Origin: Desulfococcus multivorans
Lineage (GTDB): Bacteria > Desulfobacterota > Desulfobacteria > Desulfobacterales > Desulfococcaceae
Direction: 5' to 3'
Length of the DNA: 64,000 bases
Assembly (NCBI RefSeq): GCF_001854245.1
Contig: NZ_CP015381.1
Coordinates: 3,073,001 to 3,137,000 of the forward strand
The notes beneath the pieces were generated by a model. The model was given only the letters and a program-made list of their open reading frames with translations. It was not told where the DNA came from and made no database searches. Position numbers and translations under genes: made by a program. Shown here piece after piece: positions 16,479 to 26,070 of this stretch (its first letter is position 1; every line of letters begins with the position of its first letter).

Positions 16479-19400
16479 TTAAAACGCTTGGCGCTTTGTT
16501 TCCCCGGATGCCAGGGGAATGTCCAAATCCCGGCAGGCGGCCAGGGTGATGGTCCGCATGTCCTCAGGCTCCAGGTTGTGCACGTTGGTCTTTCCGGTGC
16601 ATCGGGCGATAACGGCGATCTCCTGGACCGCAGCCTTGATCCAGTTGATCATAGACGCCTCCAGAACCGGCACGGCATCCGTTTCCTGAAATGCCAGGAT
16701 ATCACCATACCGGACGCCTCCTGCGGCAAACCCCATGGCGGCGCCGATCACCGAGGCGGTGCAGTTCATGGCCAACGCCTTGGCCACGTCGGTGCCCGAA
16801 CGCATCCCCCCGAAATTGAGCAGCGCGATCTCCTCCTCCATGTTTCGATCCCGGAGCAGTCGGATGGCGTCTCGCATGACGGTCAGGTCGGGTGCGGCCT
16901 TGAGTTCGCTCCACGGAACCCCGATACCGCTGCCGTCCAAAAGGAGCATGTCGAACCGATGATGTAGGGCATAGGGGACCGCCTCGGCCAGGTCCGGCCC
17001 TTTCACGGCCAATCCCAGCAGTTGACCGGAACGGCAACGCGTCATTGTCGTCAATGAAAAAGCGCCGCCGTGAACCTCGTAGATCATCCCGACGGCGCGA
17101 GGATCCGATCGATCGCCATCGGCAACGAGCTGAAACCACTGATGGCGATGCTTCTCGAAATCCTCCGCCGGCGGCTTTCGGCCGACATAACCACACCCGG
17201 TGGCCGCCAATGCCCTGGCCAGGGCCTGTCGGACATTTTCCGGGGCCCCGTCGAATCCGGTGAAAAGGAGCGGATGCGCGAGCACCACCGTAGGCTTGGA
17301 GCCGCCATTGTCACCGATTTCAATGCTTCGAGCGATATGGGTCCGGGTGGAACAGGACTCCCGATAGGGATCGATCACCAAACGCGTCAAGGCCGCAGAT
17401 AGAAAAACCACGTCGTCCAGGTGCGACGGTCGGGACAGCGGGAAAGGATCCTCCCGAGGAACCCACAGTGCTCGGAGAATCTCCCGCTGACCGATGTCGT
17501 CCACGGCCGGCGTTCCGGACATGGCCCGGATCAACCGAAAGGACTTTCTTGAAAAGTTTGCCGTACCGGTTTCCGGTTTTGATTCTTTGGGGCCTGGTCG
17601 GTATTCCCGCAACCCCTTTCGATACTCCGGCGCATAGGGCAACCGGGTCAATTCGGCGGCCTCGGGAGTGAGGGCCACCAGATCGCCGCGGTTTAATTGG
17701 CGCACATCCGTATACCCCAGGGAACAGGTTACGGCCGCAAGCTGAAACCGCATCGACTCCAGGTAGGTGTGCATTCTCCAGGCCTGCTTTTCGACGTCGA
17801 ACCGAGAGGTCCGCTCCGGCGACTGGGTGGCGATGCCCATTGGGCAATTGCCCGAGCTGCAGTCCATGCAACCGATACAGCCTCCGGCGATGAGCATCGA
17901 CGTGCCGAGGCCCACGGCAGTCGCCCCCATGGCGATGGCCTTGGCTGCATCGACGCCGCTCTGGATGCCGCCCATCACCACGATGGGCAGTTGGCCTTCG
18001 GCGCCAATCTCGGCCAGACCGTCCAGGGCTTCCATCAGAGCCGAAACCGTAGGGATGCCGACGTACTCCGCCACCTCACTGCCGGCCGCACCCGTGCCGC
18101 CCTGAAGGCCGTCAAGCTCGACAAAATCGAGACCGTCCTTGAAGGCGATTTTGACGTCGTCCCGGGTACGGCCGCCCCCCAGCTTGATGGATACCGGCAG
18201 CCGCCACCCCACCGCTTCCCGGAACTCCCGAACCTTCATGATCAGATCGTCCCCGCCCAGGATGTCGGGATGACGCGACGGCGACCGCAGATCCATCCCT
18301 TCGGGTATGCCGCGCAGGGCAGCGATCTCCCGGGTCAGCTTGGCGGCCATGAGCTGCCCGCCCAGACCGGGCTTGGCGCCCTGGGAGATATAGATTTCCA
18401 GACCGTCGGCCCGTTTCATGTCATGAATGTTCCAGCCAAGACGGCCGGAAAGGCACTGGGCGATGAGTTGGCGGGCCTCGGCCCGCTCCACCGAATACAT
18501 TCCGCCCTCCCCCGTGTTTTCGGAAATCCCGGAAAGACGCGAGGCGATCCCCAGGGCCGTCTTCATCTTGGGGCTCAGGGCCCCGAAACTCATGGGCGCG
18601 ACCATAACCGGCATGCTGAGATCCAACGCCCGGGCGCCGTGCTTGTCGCCGATGAGGGTCCTCATGGCGACTCGGGATACCGGATCCGATGTCGTAGAGA
18701 GGCATTCCGGATCGCTTCGAAACGCGATGTCCGAAAAATGAGGCACGTGCCGGGCGGCACCGAATCCGCGAATCCGGCAACGGCCGATGGCGGACTTGAT
18801 CCGGATGTCCTCCACCGTTTTCTCGTTCCAGTAAGATGCCCCGTTTCCGGAAAACAGAGTATGCGGAATGATCCGCCTACGGGATTCAGGAATACCGTAC
18901 CGAAGGTCCCCACCCGCGCAGACGATCTTTTTGAATCGACCGTTGAAGCGTATGTCGAAACGATCGAGAAAGGCCATGACGCTCGCCGTTTCCTCGTCCG
19001 TGGGCGCCACCACCGCCGCGTCATTGCCCATGGATTGAATCCTGCCGCCTACAAAGATTTCGCCGCCGACCATGTTCTCGCCGACCCGTTCGCCGGAATC
19101 GCCCAGAATGACCATCCGACCGCCGTACATCATGTATCCGGCCATGAAGGACGAATGACCTGCGCAGCAAAGGGTTCCCTTCTTCATGACCTGGCCGGCC
19201 CGGGATCCCATGTTACCCCGGATCACGACGGTTCCGCCCCGGAGAGCCTCGCCGGCGAGCGCGCCGGCATTGCCGCCGACGACAACGGTTCCGGCAAGCA
19301 TGTTGTCACCCACTCCCCAGCTGACGTTCCTCTCCACGTCGATATGGGGCCCGTCGGTAAGTCCGCCGCAGAAATATCCGGCAGATCCGTGTATCCGCAG

Positions 19401-19544
19401 ACGAATGGGGTTGGTAAGACCTACGGCGATATAATGTCGGGCATCGGGGTTGATGATGTCGATATCCTCGTGGACAGCGCCGTAGCCCTTGATGACCTCG
19501 TTGGCCGTTCGAACGGACATATGGGATAAATCGATGGTTGCCAT
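16479..19544 (-). CDS. Glutamate-synthase-like protein: GXGXG domain, FMN barrel and second degenerate barrel
   Basis: The protein has about 1021 residues, counted from ATG 19544 (AAGG upstream; the GTG/ATG further up lies inside the previous gene). Residues 30-220 form the GXGXG beta-helix domain (GlxC-like; GGNAGALAGEALRGGT). Residues 260-650 form an FMN barrel (GlxD-like; SFGALSPKMK, GGGRTRDDVK, ELDGLQGGTGAA) with an iron-sulphur motif CIGCMDCSSGNC at 556-567. Residues 680-1005 repeat the barrel pattern (LNFGGMRSGTDVAKALAMNCTAS mirrors VMGGIQSGVDAAKAIAMGATA) but without the cysteines. With the neighbouring amidotransferase it should channel ammonia from glutamine to an acceptor, possibly 2-oxoglutarate. 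Confidence 0.85.
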   Translation of the reverse strand: MATIDLSHMSVRTANEVIKGYGAVHEDIDIINPDARHYIAVGLTNPIRLRIHGSAGYFCGGLTDGPHIDVERNVSWGVGDNMLAGTVVVGGNAGALAGEALRGGTVVIRGNMGSRAGQVMKKGTLCCAGHSSFMAGYMMYGGRMVILGDSGERVGENMVGGEIFVGGRIQSMGNDAAVVAPTDEETASVMAFLDRFDIRFNGRFKKIVCAGGDLRYGIPESRRRIIPHTLFSGNGASYWNEKTVEDIRIKSAIGRCRIRGFGAARHVPHFSDIAFRSDPECLSTTSDPVSRVAMRTLIGDKHGARALDLSMPVMVAPMSFGALSPKMKTALGIASRLSGISENTGEGGMYSVERAEARQLIAQCLSGRLGWNIHDMKRADGLEIYISQGAKPGLGGQLMAAKLTREIAALRGIPEGMDLRSPSRHPDILGGDDLIMKVREFREAVGWRLPVSIKLGGGRTRDDVKIAFKDGLDFVELDGLQGGTGAAGSEVAEYVGIPTVSALMEALDGLAEIGAEGQLPIVVMGGIQSGVDAAKAIAMGATAVGLGTSMLIAGGCIGCMDCSSGNCPMGIATQSPERTSRFDVEKQAWRMHTYLESMRFQLAAVTCSLGYTDVRQLNRGDLVALTPEAAELTRLPYAPEYRKGLREYRPGPKESKPETGTANFSRKSFRLIRAMSGTPAVDDIGQREILRALWVPREDPFPLSRPSHLDDVVFLSAALTRLVIDPYRESCSTRTHIARSIEIGDNGGSKPTVVLAHPLLFTGFDGAPENVRQALARALAATGCGYVGRKPPAEDFEKHRHQWFQLVADGDRSDPRAVGMIYEVHGGAFSLTTMTRCRSGQLLGLAVKGPDLAEAVPYALHHRFDMLLLDGSGIGVPWSELKAAPDLTVMRDAIRLLRDRNMEEEIALLNFGGMRSGTDVAKALAMNCTASVIGAAMGFAAGGVRYGDILAFQETDAVPVLEASMINWIKAAVQEIAVIARCTGKTNVHNLEPEDMRTITLAACRDLDIPLASGETKRQAF

Positions 19545-19558
19545 GGGGTGCGCCTTTC

Positions 19559-20479
19559 TTATTGCGATCTTGACCAAAGCCCGCAGGTCAAGGGGGCCGG
19601 TTCGGTGGTGGCGAGGGCTCGCCCGGGAAAAAGGCGGTTGATCCCCACCTCTTCCGACGAGATCACGATCATGTCGTCGTCCTCATATTTGACCATGGGT
19701 TTGGCTGCCAGCTTGTCCTTGGCGTATCCAATGGCGTCCCTGGTGGCGACCAGATAGGAAAAGGTGCCGTCCAGGTCCGCCAGAGAGGTCTCCAGGGCCG
19801 CTTCCAGGCTCGCTCCTGAGCTCATTCGGTAGGCGAGATAGACGGCGATCAGTTCCGTATCGTTTTCCGTCTGGAACGTCATGCCCCGACGTTCCAGACG
19901 CCTTCGCATGATCCAGTAGTTGGTGATCTGACCGTTGTGAACCGTGGCGATATCGGCGAAGCCGCAGGCCCAGAAAGGATGTGCGGTGTCGGGATGAACC
20001 CCCGACTCGGTTGCGAGCCGGATATGAGCGATGCCGTGGGCCCCGTTGAAATCGCCGATGCCGTACCGTGACGCCAGGTCCAGCGGCTGCCCCACGTCCT
20101 TGATGACGTCAAGGCGCTCGCCCATGGAAACCAGCCTGACGCGGTGTTCGACGGCACGGGTCAAGGCGAGGAGGTCGCCCGCGAACCGAGCCGTGACGCC
20201 TATGGTGCAACCCAAAGGCGCGGCTGCGACGACGTCGACCCCCTCTCCTGTCAGCACGTGTCGGACCTTATCGGTTTCAATCTTCGCGTCTCCGCCTTTC
20301 GGGATGAAAAAGCGCATCCGCAGCTGTCCCGGCATCGGATCTTGATAAAGAGCCCAACCTGCAGAATCCGGACCCCGGTGAAGTGTCGCATCCAAGATCA
20401 GGGTCAGGGCCTCGCCCGTAGTCAAATTGAAATTGCCGCGTCTGTCGTTTTTGAATAGAATACCTGCAATGGCACACAT
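19559..20479 (-). CDS. Class II glutamine amidotransferase (GlxB-like)
   Basis: The 306-residue protein has the class II N-terminal nucleophile Cys2 (MCAIAGILF) after Met removal, DATLHRGPDSAGWAL, and the glutamine-site segments HIRLATESGV and HNGQITNYWIMRRRLE. It hydrolyses glutamine and passes ammonia to a partner synthase, here very probably the GXGXG/FMN protein that begins 14 bp downstream. Split amidotransferase and synthase genes of this kind (glxB, glxC, glxD) usually accompany GlnT-type synthetases and Amt, as here. The partner glutamine synthetase gene is broken. Confidence 0.88.
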   Translation of the reverse strand: MCAIAGILFKNDRRGNFNLTTGEALTLILDATLHRGPDSAGWALYQDPMPGQLRMRFFIPKGGDAKIETDKVRHVLTGEGVDVVAAAPLGCTIGVTARFAGDLLALTRAVEHRVRLVSMGERLDVIKDVGQPLDLASRYGIGDFNGAHGIAHIRLATESGVHPDTAHPFWACGFADIATVHNGQITNYWIMRRRLERRGMTFQTENDTELIAVYLAYRMSSGASLEAALETSLADLDGTFSYLVATRDAIGYAKDKLAAKPMVKYEDDDMIVISSEEVGINRLFPGRALATTEPAPLTCGLWSRSQ

Positions 20480-20580
20480 GGTTCTGCTCCTCAGCGGTTA
20501 TGGATGCCGTTGGATCCGGCACGGTTCCAACGCCCACGTCAATGCCGGACATCCGGCCGAATCGTGAAACGCCATGAAAA

Positions 20581-22101
20581 TCAATAACTGTGACGGTCAA
20601 CCTGTAATCCGGAATAGGCTTCGTTGCCGTGTTCCTTGATATCGAGGCCGACCTCTTCCTCTTCAGCCGTCACCCGAAGCCCCACGGTATGCTTGATAGC
20701 AAGGAACAAAGCCATGCCGCACCCGAAGGACCAGGCAAACGCCACTCCGATGCCGACCAGCTGCGCCGCCAGCACCGTCATGCTGAACTGTTCGACACCG
20801 AAGACGGCGTAGGCCAGAGTGCCCCACGCCCCGCAGACGCCGTGCACGCTGACACAGCCCACGGGATCGTCGACCTTGAGCTTTCGTTCGATGAAGATGA
20901 CGCTGAAGACCACCAGGACGCCCGCCACGAGCCCGATGATCAGTGCGCCAAAAACGTTGACGACATCCACCGCCGCACAGACGGCCACCATGCCGGCAAG
21001 AAATCCGTTCACGGTCATGCCGACATCCGGCTTCTGGGTGTAGAACCAGATAGCGGCCATAGCTCCAATTCCGCCGGCGGCGCCGGCGATGTTGGTCATG
21101 ACGGCAATGCGGGCCAGATTCCCGTCGAAGGTCGTTGTGCTGCCCGGATTGAAGCCGAACCATCCCAGCCAGAGGATGAATCCGCCGATGACGGCAAACG
21201 GCAGATTATGGCCGGGGATGGCCTTGGGGGTGCCGTCGGCGTCAAATTTGCCGACCCGGGGACCGATGACCAAGGCCCCCGCGAGGGCAAGCCAGCCGCC
21301 GATGGAATGGACGACGGTCGAGCCGGCGAAGTCATAGAATCCGACGCCCAGAACCGCCTCGAGCCATCCCGATCCGTCCAGGAGACTGCCCCACGCCCAC
21401 CCGCCAAAGATCGGATAGATCACCGCGCAGATGACGAGGCTGTAGATCAGGTAACTGGTGAACTTGCATCGTTCGGCCACGCCGCCGGAGACGATGGTGG
21501 CCGTTGTCGCCGCAAAAACACACTGAAAAAGCCAGAAAGCAAAGCCCCACTGGGTAGCCTCCGTTTTACCGAGGAAGAAAAGGGGCTCATCAGGACCCGC
21601 GAACATGATATGGAATCCGATGATCAAAAAAGCGATGGTACCGATGCAAAAATCCATGATGTTCTTCATCATGATGTTGACGGCGTTCTTGGCCCGGGTG
21701 AAGCCTGACTCCACCATGGCGAACCCGGCCTGCATGATGAAGACGAGAAAGGCGGCGATACAGGTCCAGAGCACGTCGCCCCGGTATTGGAGGATCTCCA
21801 GATCCGACAGGTAGCGGACAATGGAGACGGTTTCGGCTTTGCCGGCCACCGTCACCTCGACATCCTCGGCGATGGGCGTCGTTTCATCCCGATAGGCTCC
21901 CGACACCGGCAGGTCCTTGCGGATCTCCTCCTGAGTCTTTCCTTTCAGCAAGACTCCCGGAACTCCTTCGACGGCTTTTTGGAGGGCCCGTCCCTCTTCC
22001 GCTGACGATAACGCCGCAGCGCCGAAGGCGAAAAAAAGGACGGCAGACATCAACACCACGGCGAACCTGATCCTTGTTGAACCTGTGCATAAACACTTCA
22101 T
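20581..22101 (-). CDS. amt: Ammonium transporter Amt
   Basis: The 506-residue protein has a signal peptide (MKCLCTGSTRIRFAVVLMSA...), an unusual periplasmic segment of about 65 residues, then about 11 membrane helices. Family marks include TIVSGGVAERCKF, the twin pore histidines in GSTVVHSIGGWLALAGA and SVHGVCGAWGTLAYA, and GFNPGSTT. It conducts ammonium into the cell. ATG 22101 was chosen because AGGAG precedes it by seven bases and a good signal peptide starts there. The upstream glnB, which would normally gate this channel, is truncated, so PII control would have to come from another copy. Confidence 0.93.
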   Translation of the reverse strand: MKCLCTGSTRIRFAVVLMSAVLFFAFGAAALSSAEEGRALQKAVEGVPGVLLKGKTQEEIRKDLPVSGAYRDETTPIAEDVEVTVAGKAETVSIVRYLSDLEILQYRGDVLWTCIAAFLVFIMQAGFAMVESGFTRAKNAVNIMMKNIMDFCIGTIAFLIIGFHIMFAGPDEPLFFLGKTEATQWGFAFWLFQCVFAATTATIVSGGVAERCKFTSYLIYSLVICAVIYPIFGGWAWGSLLDGSGWLEAVLGVGFYDFAGSTVVHSIGGWLALAGALVIGPRVGKFDADGTPKAIPGHNLPFAVIGGFILWLGWFGFNPGSTTTFDGNLARIAVMTNIAGAAGGIGAMAAIWFYTQKPDVGMTVNGFLAGMVAVCAAVDVVNVFGALIIGLVAGVLVVFSVIFIERKLKVDDPVGCVSVHGVCGAWGTLAYAVFGVEQFSMTVLAAQLVGIGVAFAWSFGCGMALFLAIKHTVGLRVTAEEEEVGLDIKEHGNEAYSGLQVDRHSY

Positions 22102-22167
22102 TTTTTCATCTCCTGTTTTTCCGGCGGTTTTCACGTTGCAGCCCATGAACGATGTTCAGGACGTCGG

Positions 22168-22464
<297 letters not shown>

Positions 22465-22707
22465 CTATTCAATTTTTAATTATTTTATTGCTATCATTAC
22501 AAAAGCGTAACGCCGGAACTTGATAGCGTTGACTGAACATCAAAGACAATTTCGTGACTTATTTTTATATTTATCACATTTTTGTCTATTCAGACTAAAG
22601 ATATGGGCTTGTCGGTAAACTCTGAGAGGGAAACAGGCAGGATGAGGGGGGCGCACGCCATGGGCTGAAACACATCCGGAAGATAAAAGCCGCACACAAT
22701 CCGAAAA

Positions 22708-22845
22708 GGGCGGACACACAGGTCCGCCCCTACGGGTATCCGGGAACCAGCCGCGATATACGGGCCTGTTGCACCAAATCCAGACCACGAGGGCCGGATG
22801 ATATGACATTGCGGTCAACGTAGGGGCGGACCTGTGTGTCCGCCC
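22708..22845. repeat. Long inverted repeat with perfect 27-bp arms
   Basis: Arm 1 (22708-22734, beginning gggcggacacacagg) is the exact reverse complement of arm 2 (22819-22845). They are separated by 84 bp. Each arm is itself nearly palindromic (ggcggac..gtccgcc). The motif resembles intergenic repeats of the type gtaggggcggac..gtgtccgccc that I recall from several environmental bacterial genomes. A MITE-like element is possible; no target-site duplication was seen. Confidence 0.85.
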
Positions 22846-22953
22846 TGATCCCGCGCCCCGCCAAACGATGTTCCATACCCCCTCAAACAATGGGCGGCCC
22901 CAACTATTCGCCCCGATGCTGGGAAATCCGGGAACCGGCCGCGACACACACAA

Positions 22954-22983
22954 AAAAAGCCGGGCGTCGCCGCCCGGCTTTTT
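22954..22983 (-). terminator. Rho-independent terminator of Rnf1
   Basis: aaaaagccgggcg (22954-22966) pairs perfectly with cgcccggcttttt (22971-22983) around tcgc. It lies 35 bp past the rnfB1 stop on the minus strand and has T runs on either strand. Confidence 0.9.
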
Positions 22984-23017
22984 GAAAATTCGATTTAAGG
23001 AAATGCGATATCGAGAA

Positions 23018-23929
23018 CTATCCGCGCCACTCGGTATCGTCGACAGTGGTCTTGAAATCAGCCTCCACCACCTCAGGCAATGGCTTGTCTTTGGTCGCAG
23101 CGATATCCGCGGGGGACGGTTCTCCCACGAAAATCAGACGGTTCCTCGGACATTTTTCACAAGCCTCCATGACGTCAAGCGTGCATTCGGCGTCCCAGTG
23201 TTCATAGTCTATGGTCGGCAGGTTGTCCTCGATCTTGAACAACTCGGATTTTTTTGCACAGGCCTTGCAGCCGATGCACCCCACCTCGCATACGGCCATG
23301 ACCTCCCTGCCGGCATCCTTGTTGGAGCAGCCGACGGCCAGAATCCGGGATTTCTTGAAGGGCGTAATGGTGATGATGTTCCTTGGACAGACGCTGCCGC
23401 AGGCACCGCATCCGATACATTTATCGTAGTCCACGGTGGCTAGGCCGTCGATGACGTGAATCGCATCATATTTGCATGCTCGGGTGCAATCCCCAAACCC
23501 GAGACACCCATAGGTGCAGGCCTGGACCCCTGCCACCATGTTTGCTGCCTGGCAGGTCATCTCTCCGAAGTAGGGCGTCCGCCCCTTGCGATCTTCGTAA
23601 TGCGCCCCGCAATGGACAATCGGACGCTGGGGATAGCTCTCGTCCACCTCGATGCCCATGATGGCCGCGACGCTGGCCGCACAGGCCGCCCCGCCCACCG
23701 GGCATCTGTTCACGGCAGCGCCGCTGAGGACAACGCCCTCCGCGTAATCGGCGCATCCCACAAATCCGCAGCCGCCGCAGTTAGCGCCTGGAAGCGCCTC
23801 GATGATCGCTTCAATCCGAGGGTCGACCTTGACGTAGAATGCCTTGCTGGCCCACCCCAATATATAGCTGATGACAACCGCCATGCCGAACAGTGTCGCG
23901 GCGGAAAGACTGATGGTTACCCAATTCAT
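23018..23929 (-). CDS. rnfB: RnfB, iron-sulphur subunit of Rnf1
   Basis: The 303-residue protein has an N-terminal membrane helix, the RnfB cluster motif ANCGGCGFVGCADYAEG with a later CPVGG, and then ferredoxin-type motifs: CTYGCLGFGDCTRAC, CIGCGACGSVCPRN, CEVGCIGCKACAK and CEKCP. It receives electrons from reduced ferredoxin at the cytoplasmic face and passes them into the complex. The extra C-terminal cluster motifs resemble the longer RnfB of clostridia and other strict anaerobes. It is the last gene of the cluster, 51 bp after rnfA1. Confidence 0.95.
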   Translation of the reverse strand: MNWVTISLSAATLFGMAVVISYILGWASKAFYVKVDPRIEAIIEALPGANCGGCGFVGCADYAEGVVLSGAAVNRCPVGGAACAASVAAIMGIEVDESYPQRPIVHCGAHYEDRKGRTPYFGEMTCQAANMVAGVQACTYGCLGFGDCTRACKYDAIHVIDGLATVDYDKCIGCGACGSVCPRNIITITPFKKSRILAVGCSNKDAGREVMAVCEVGCIGCKACAKKSELFKIEDNLPTIDYEHWDAECTLDVMEACEKCPRNRLIFVGEPSPADIAATKDKPLPEVVEADFKTTVDDTEWRG

Positions 23930-23980
23930 AGAACCCTCTCGCGTGTATGGAATTGATGAATCGATCGCGGTTTTCCGCGC

Positions 23981-24745
23981 CTATTGGTTCGCCCCCGTGC
24001 CATCGGCTGCAGGTGCAGTCTGCGCTTGGGCCGCCACCGCGGGTGCCGGCATCATCGCCTTCCTGAGTCCGGAATCCACCCCGGTGAATCCCATAAAGCC
24101 CATGGCCAGGATGCCGGCAACAATGAGGGTGATCGCCGCGCCCTGAAAAGGCTTGGGAACATCACACAGGTCCAGTTCCTCCCGGATACCGGCCATAATG
24201 ACGATGGCGATGGTGAAACCGATGCCGCCGCCGACGGCCAGGGTCAGGCCGCGGCCCAGGTCCCAGGCGTCCGCCGGATTGTCCACGCCCACGATCTTGC
24301 TCATGATGATCAGACAGGCGAAGAGAATCGCGCAGTTGGTCGTAATAAGGGGAAGATAGACCCCCAAGGCTTTGTACAGGGGCGGGAAAAACTTCCGCAC
24401 GTACATTTCGACAAACTGAACCGACGAGGCGATGGCGAAAATATAGACGATATAGCTCAGGATGGTCAGATCGACGCCTGCGGCGGCCTCGGGCGTCATG
24501 AAATGCGCCGCCACCCAGCGGGTCAGGGGGGCGCCCGGCATAAGGACGAAAGTCGTAATGGTCCAGCTGATCAGGGCCGCAATGGAGATGACGAAGATGA
24601 CCGCACATCCCATCCCAAACGCCGTGCTGATCTTTCGGGAGACCCCCACGAAGGGACAGATCCCGACGAAATAATAGAGCACAAAATTATTGATCAATGC
24701 GGCGACAACACCGATCAGAAAGATGTCTATCAGATAACTGAACAT
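23981..24745 (-). CDS. rnfA: RnfA, membrane subunit of Rnf1, enlarged
   Basis: The 254-residue protein has the RnfA core: [18 protein letters not shown], the [20 protein letters not shown] stretch and [13 protein letters not shown]. Cys in GICPF and TTNCA are the conserved ligands of the iron-sulphur centre shared with RnfE inside the membrane. It is about 60 residues longer than RnfA2 (191). The additions are a loop near TPEAAAGVD, a loop around [11 protein letters not shown], and an Ala/Pro/Gln-rich C-terminal tail. It starts three bases after the rnfE stop, typical of tight coupling. Confidence 0.93.
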   Translation of the reverse strand: MFSYLIDIFLIGVVAALINNFVLYYFVGICPFVGVSRKISTAFGMGCAVIFVISIAALISWTITTFVLMPGAPLTRWVAAHFMTPEAAAGVDLTILSYIVYIFAIASSVQFVEMYVRKFFPPLYKALGVYLPLITTNCAILFACLIIMSKIVGVDNPADAWDLGRGLTLAVGGGIGFTIAIVIMAGIREELDLCDVPKPFQGAAITLIVAGILAMGFMGFTGVDSGLRKAMMPAPAVAAQAQTAPAADGTGANQ

Positions 24746-24748
24746 GTT

Positions 24749-25372
24749 TTACCCCCTGTTGGCCTTTTGCGACTGTCGATCGCTGTACCAGTTGACAAGG
24801 CCCAAAAGCAGTCCGAAAGTTAGAAATGCACCTGGCGGCAGGACCATTATTACCCAGTCCGACCAGGCAGCGGGAAGCAGACGAATGTCGAAGAGCATGC
24901 CGGTTCCCAGGATCTCTCGGACCGCAGCGATACTGCAAAGGGCCAGGCAGAAACCGATGGATTGGCCGAGGGCGTCGGCACCTGCGACGAATACGCCCTG
25001 CTTTGACGCACAGACTTCGCAACGACAAATGATGATGCAGTTAACGATGATCAGGGGGATATAGGGTCCCAGGACCTTGCTCATCTGGTAAAGGTAGGCG
25101 GCAAGAACCCGGTCCGCAATGGTAACGAAGGTTGCGATGGTCAGGGTAAAGATGACGATTCTGAGGTGCGGTTTCAGCAGATTACGCATCAGGCTGGTCA
25201 CCACATTGGCGCAGAAGAGCACAAACGCGACAGCCGCGGACATGGTGATGGCGGCCTTGAGGCCGTTGGTCACCGCCAGTGTCGGGCAGAGGCCCAGAAG
25301 TTGGCGATACACCGGGTTTTCAGGCAGTATCCCCTGGATAAAACGCTCGATAGCTGTGGGTTGATCGGCCAT
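24749..25372 (-). CDS. rnfE: RnfE, membrane subunit of Rnf1
   Basis: The 207-residue hydrophobic protein has NPVYRQLLGLCPTLAVT and IPLIIVNCIII, the two conserved Cys regions that with RnfA hold the membrane iron-sulphur centre. AVREILGTG and GAFLTFGLLLGLVNW are also typical. Unusually, the segment after the second Cys reads CRCEVCASKQ, where RnfE2 has GRSEAFAAKN, so three extra cysteines are added. It starts three bases after the rnfG stop. Confidence 0.93.
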   Translation of the reverse strand: MADQPTAIERFIQGILPENPVYRQLLGLCPTLAVTNGLKAAITMSAAVAFVLFCANVVTSLMRNLLKPHLRIVIFTLTIATFVTIADRVLAAYLYQMSKVLGPYIPLIIVNCIIICRCEVCASKQGVFVAGADALGQSIGFCLALCSIAAVREILGTGMLFDIRLLPAAWSDWVIMVLPPGAFLTFGLLLGLVNWYSDRQSQKANRG

Positions 25373-25375
25373 GTG

Positions 25376-26059
25376 TTATTTCCCCCCCGATCCTTTGGCG
25401 GTCAGCGGCCCTTTCAGGTCCGCCACAGCCGTATTGATGATGTCGGTAACGCTTCTCGATGAGATGGTGGCGCCCGTCACGGCATTGATCTCGTTGGGAA
25501 CGCTGGTCTTGCCGCCCTTGACCACAGTCAGAAGCTGGTCGGTTCCCACACCCTTGAACTGGTCGCGCCACTCGTCCGTGACGATTTTATTGCCGAGGCC
25601 CGGCGTTTCCTTCTGTTCGAGAACGAAGATACCCGTGATATTCTCCGCCTTGGCATCCAGGCCCAAAAGCAGTTCGATCTTATCGGCGTATCCCTGTCCG
25701 CCGGCCTTGACGACCCAACCCAGTCGATCTCCGTCTTTTCGGGCCTCGAACACGTTGTACGTGCTCTGCTTACCCGGCTTTTCGACGACGATGTTTTCCG
25801 GCAGCGCTTCCAGGTTCTGTCCCTGCTCCGCCATCTTCTGGGCGGCCGCTTTTCCCAGCACGAGTTCAGGTACCTTTTCCCGCGTCTCATTGATCTTGTT
25901 GGTTTCGATCTTGGGCCCCAGGGTCATCTGTACCCCGGCAAGCGCGGAACCAAAGCAAAGGGCCAGAAACAGCACCAACCATGCCTGAATGATATTGTTG
26001 TTCTTCAGCCGCTCGAATGTGGAGGGCGGCATCGGCTCCATGGGTTCTATCGGTTTCAT
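25376..26059 (-). CDS. rnfG: RnfG, flavin-binding subunit of Rnf1
   Basis: The 227-residue protein has one N-terminal helix (AWLVLFLALCFGSALAGV) and a periplasmic FMN domain with the attachment motif AVTGATISSRSV, where Thr would carry FMN through a phosphoester bond. KETPGLGNKI and WRDQFKGV are also typical. A longer open frame exists inside rnfD, but ATG 26059 (GGAG just upstream) fits the family N-terminus. It starts 11 bp after the rnfD stop. Confidence 0.93.
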   Translation of the reverse strand: MKPIEPMEPMPPSTFERLKNNNIIQAWLVLFLALCFGSALAGVQMTLGPKIETNKINETREKVPELVLGKAAAQKMAEQGQNLEALPENIVVEKPGKQSTYNVFEARKDGDRLGWVVKAGGQGYADKIELLLGLDAKAENITGIFVLEQKETPGLGNKIVTDEWRDQFKGVGTDQLLTVVKGGKTSVPNEINAVTGATISSRSVTDIINTAVADLKGPLTAKGSGGK

Positions 26060-26070
26060 AATCTCCAATC

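Larger units (their letters stand above)
22465..23017. other. Intergenic stretch between nitrogen and Rnf1 operons
   Basis: No gene is visible here. It holds an AT-rich segment (22470-22600), the long inverted repeat 22708-22845, a short direct repeat (atccgggaacc...gccgcga near 22738 and 22926) and the Rnf1 terminator. Confidence 0.6.

Noticed and set aside
17697-19529. Plus-strand 610-codon frame
   Set aside because: Antisense to the glutamate-synthase-like gene; no recognisable domain.
22540-22953. Minus-strand 137-codon frame in the intergenic region
   Set aside because: It spans the inverted repeat and the direct repeat, has no RBS or domain, and its composition follows the repeats.
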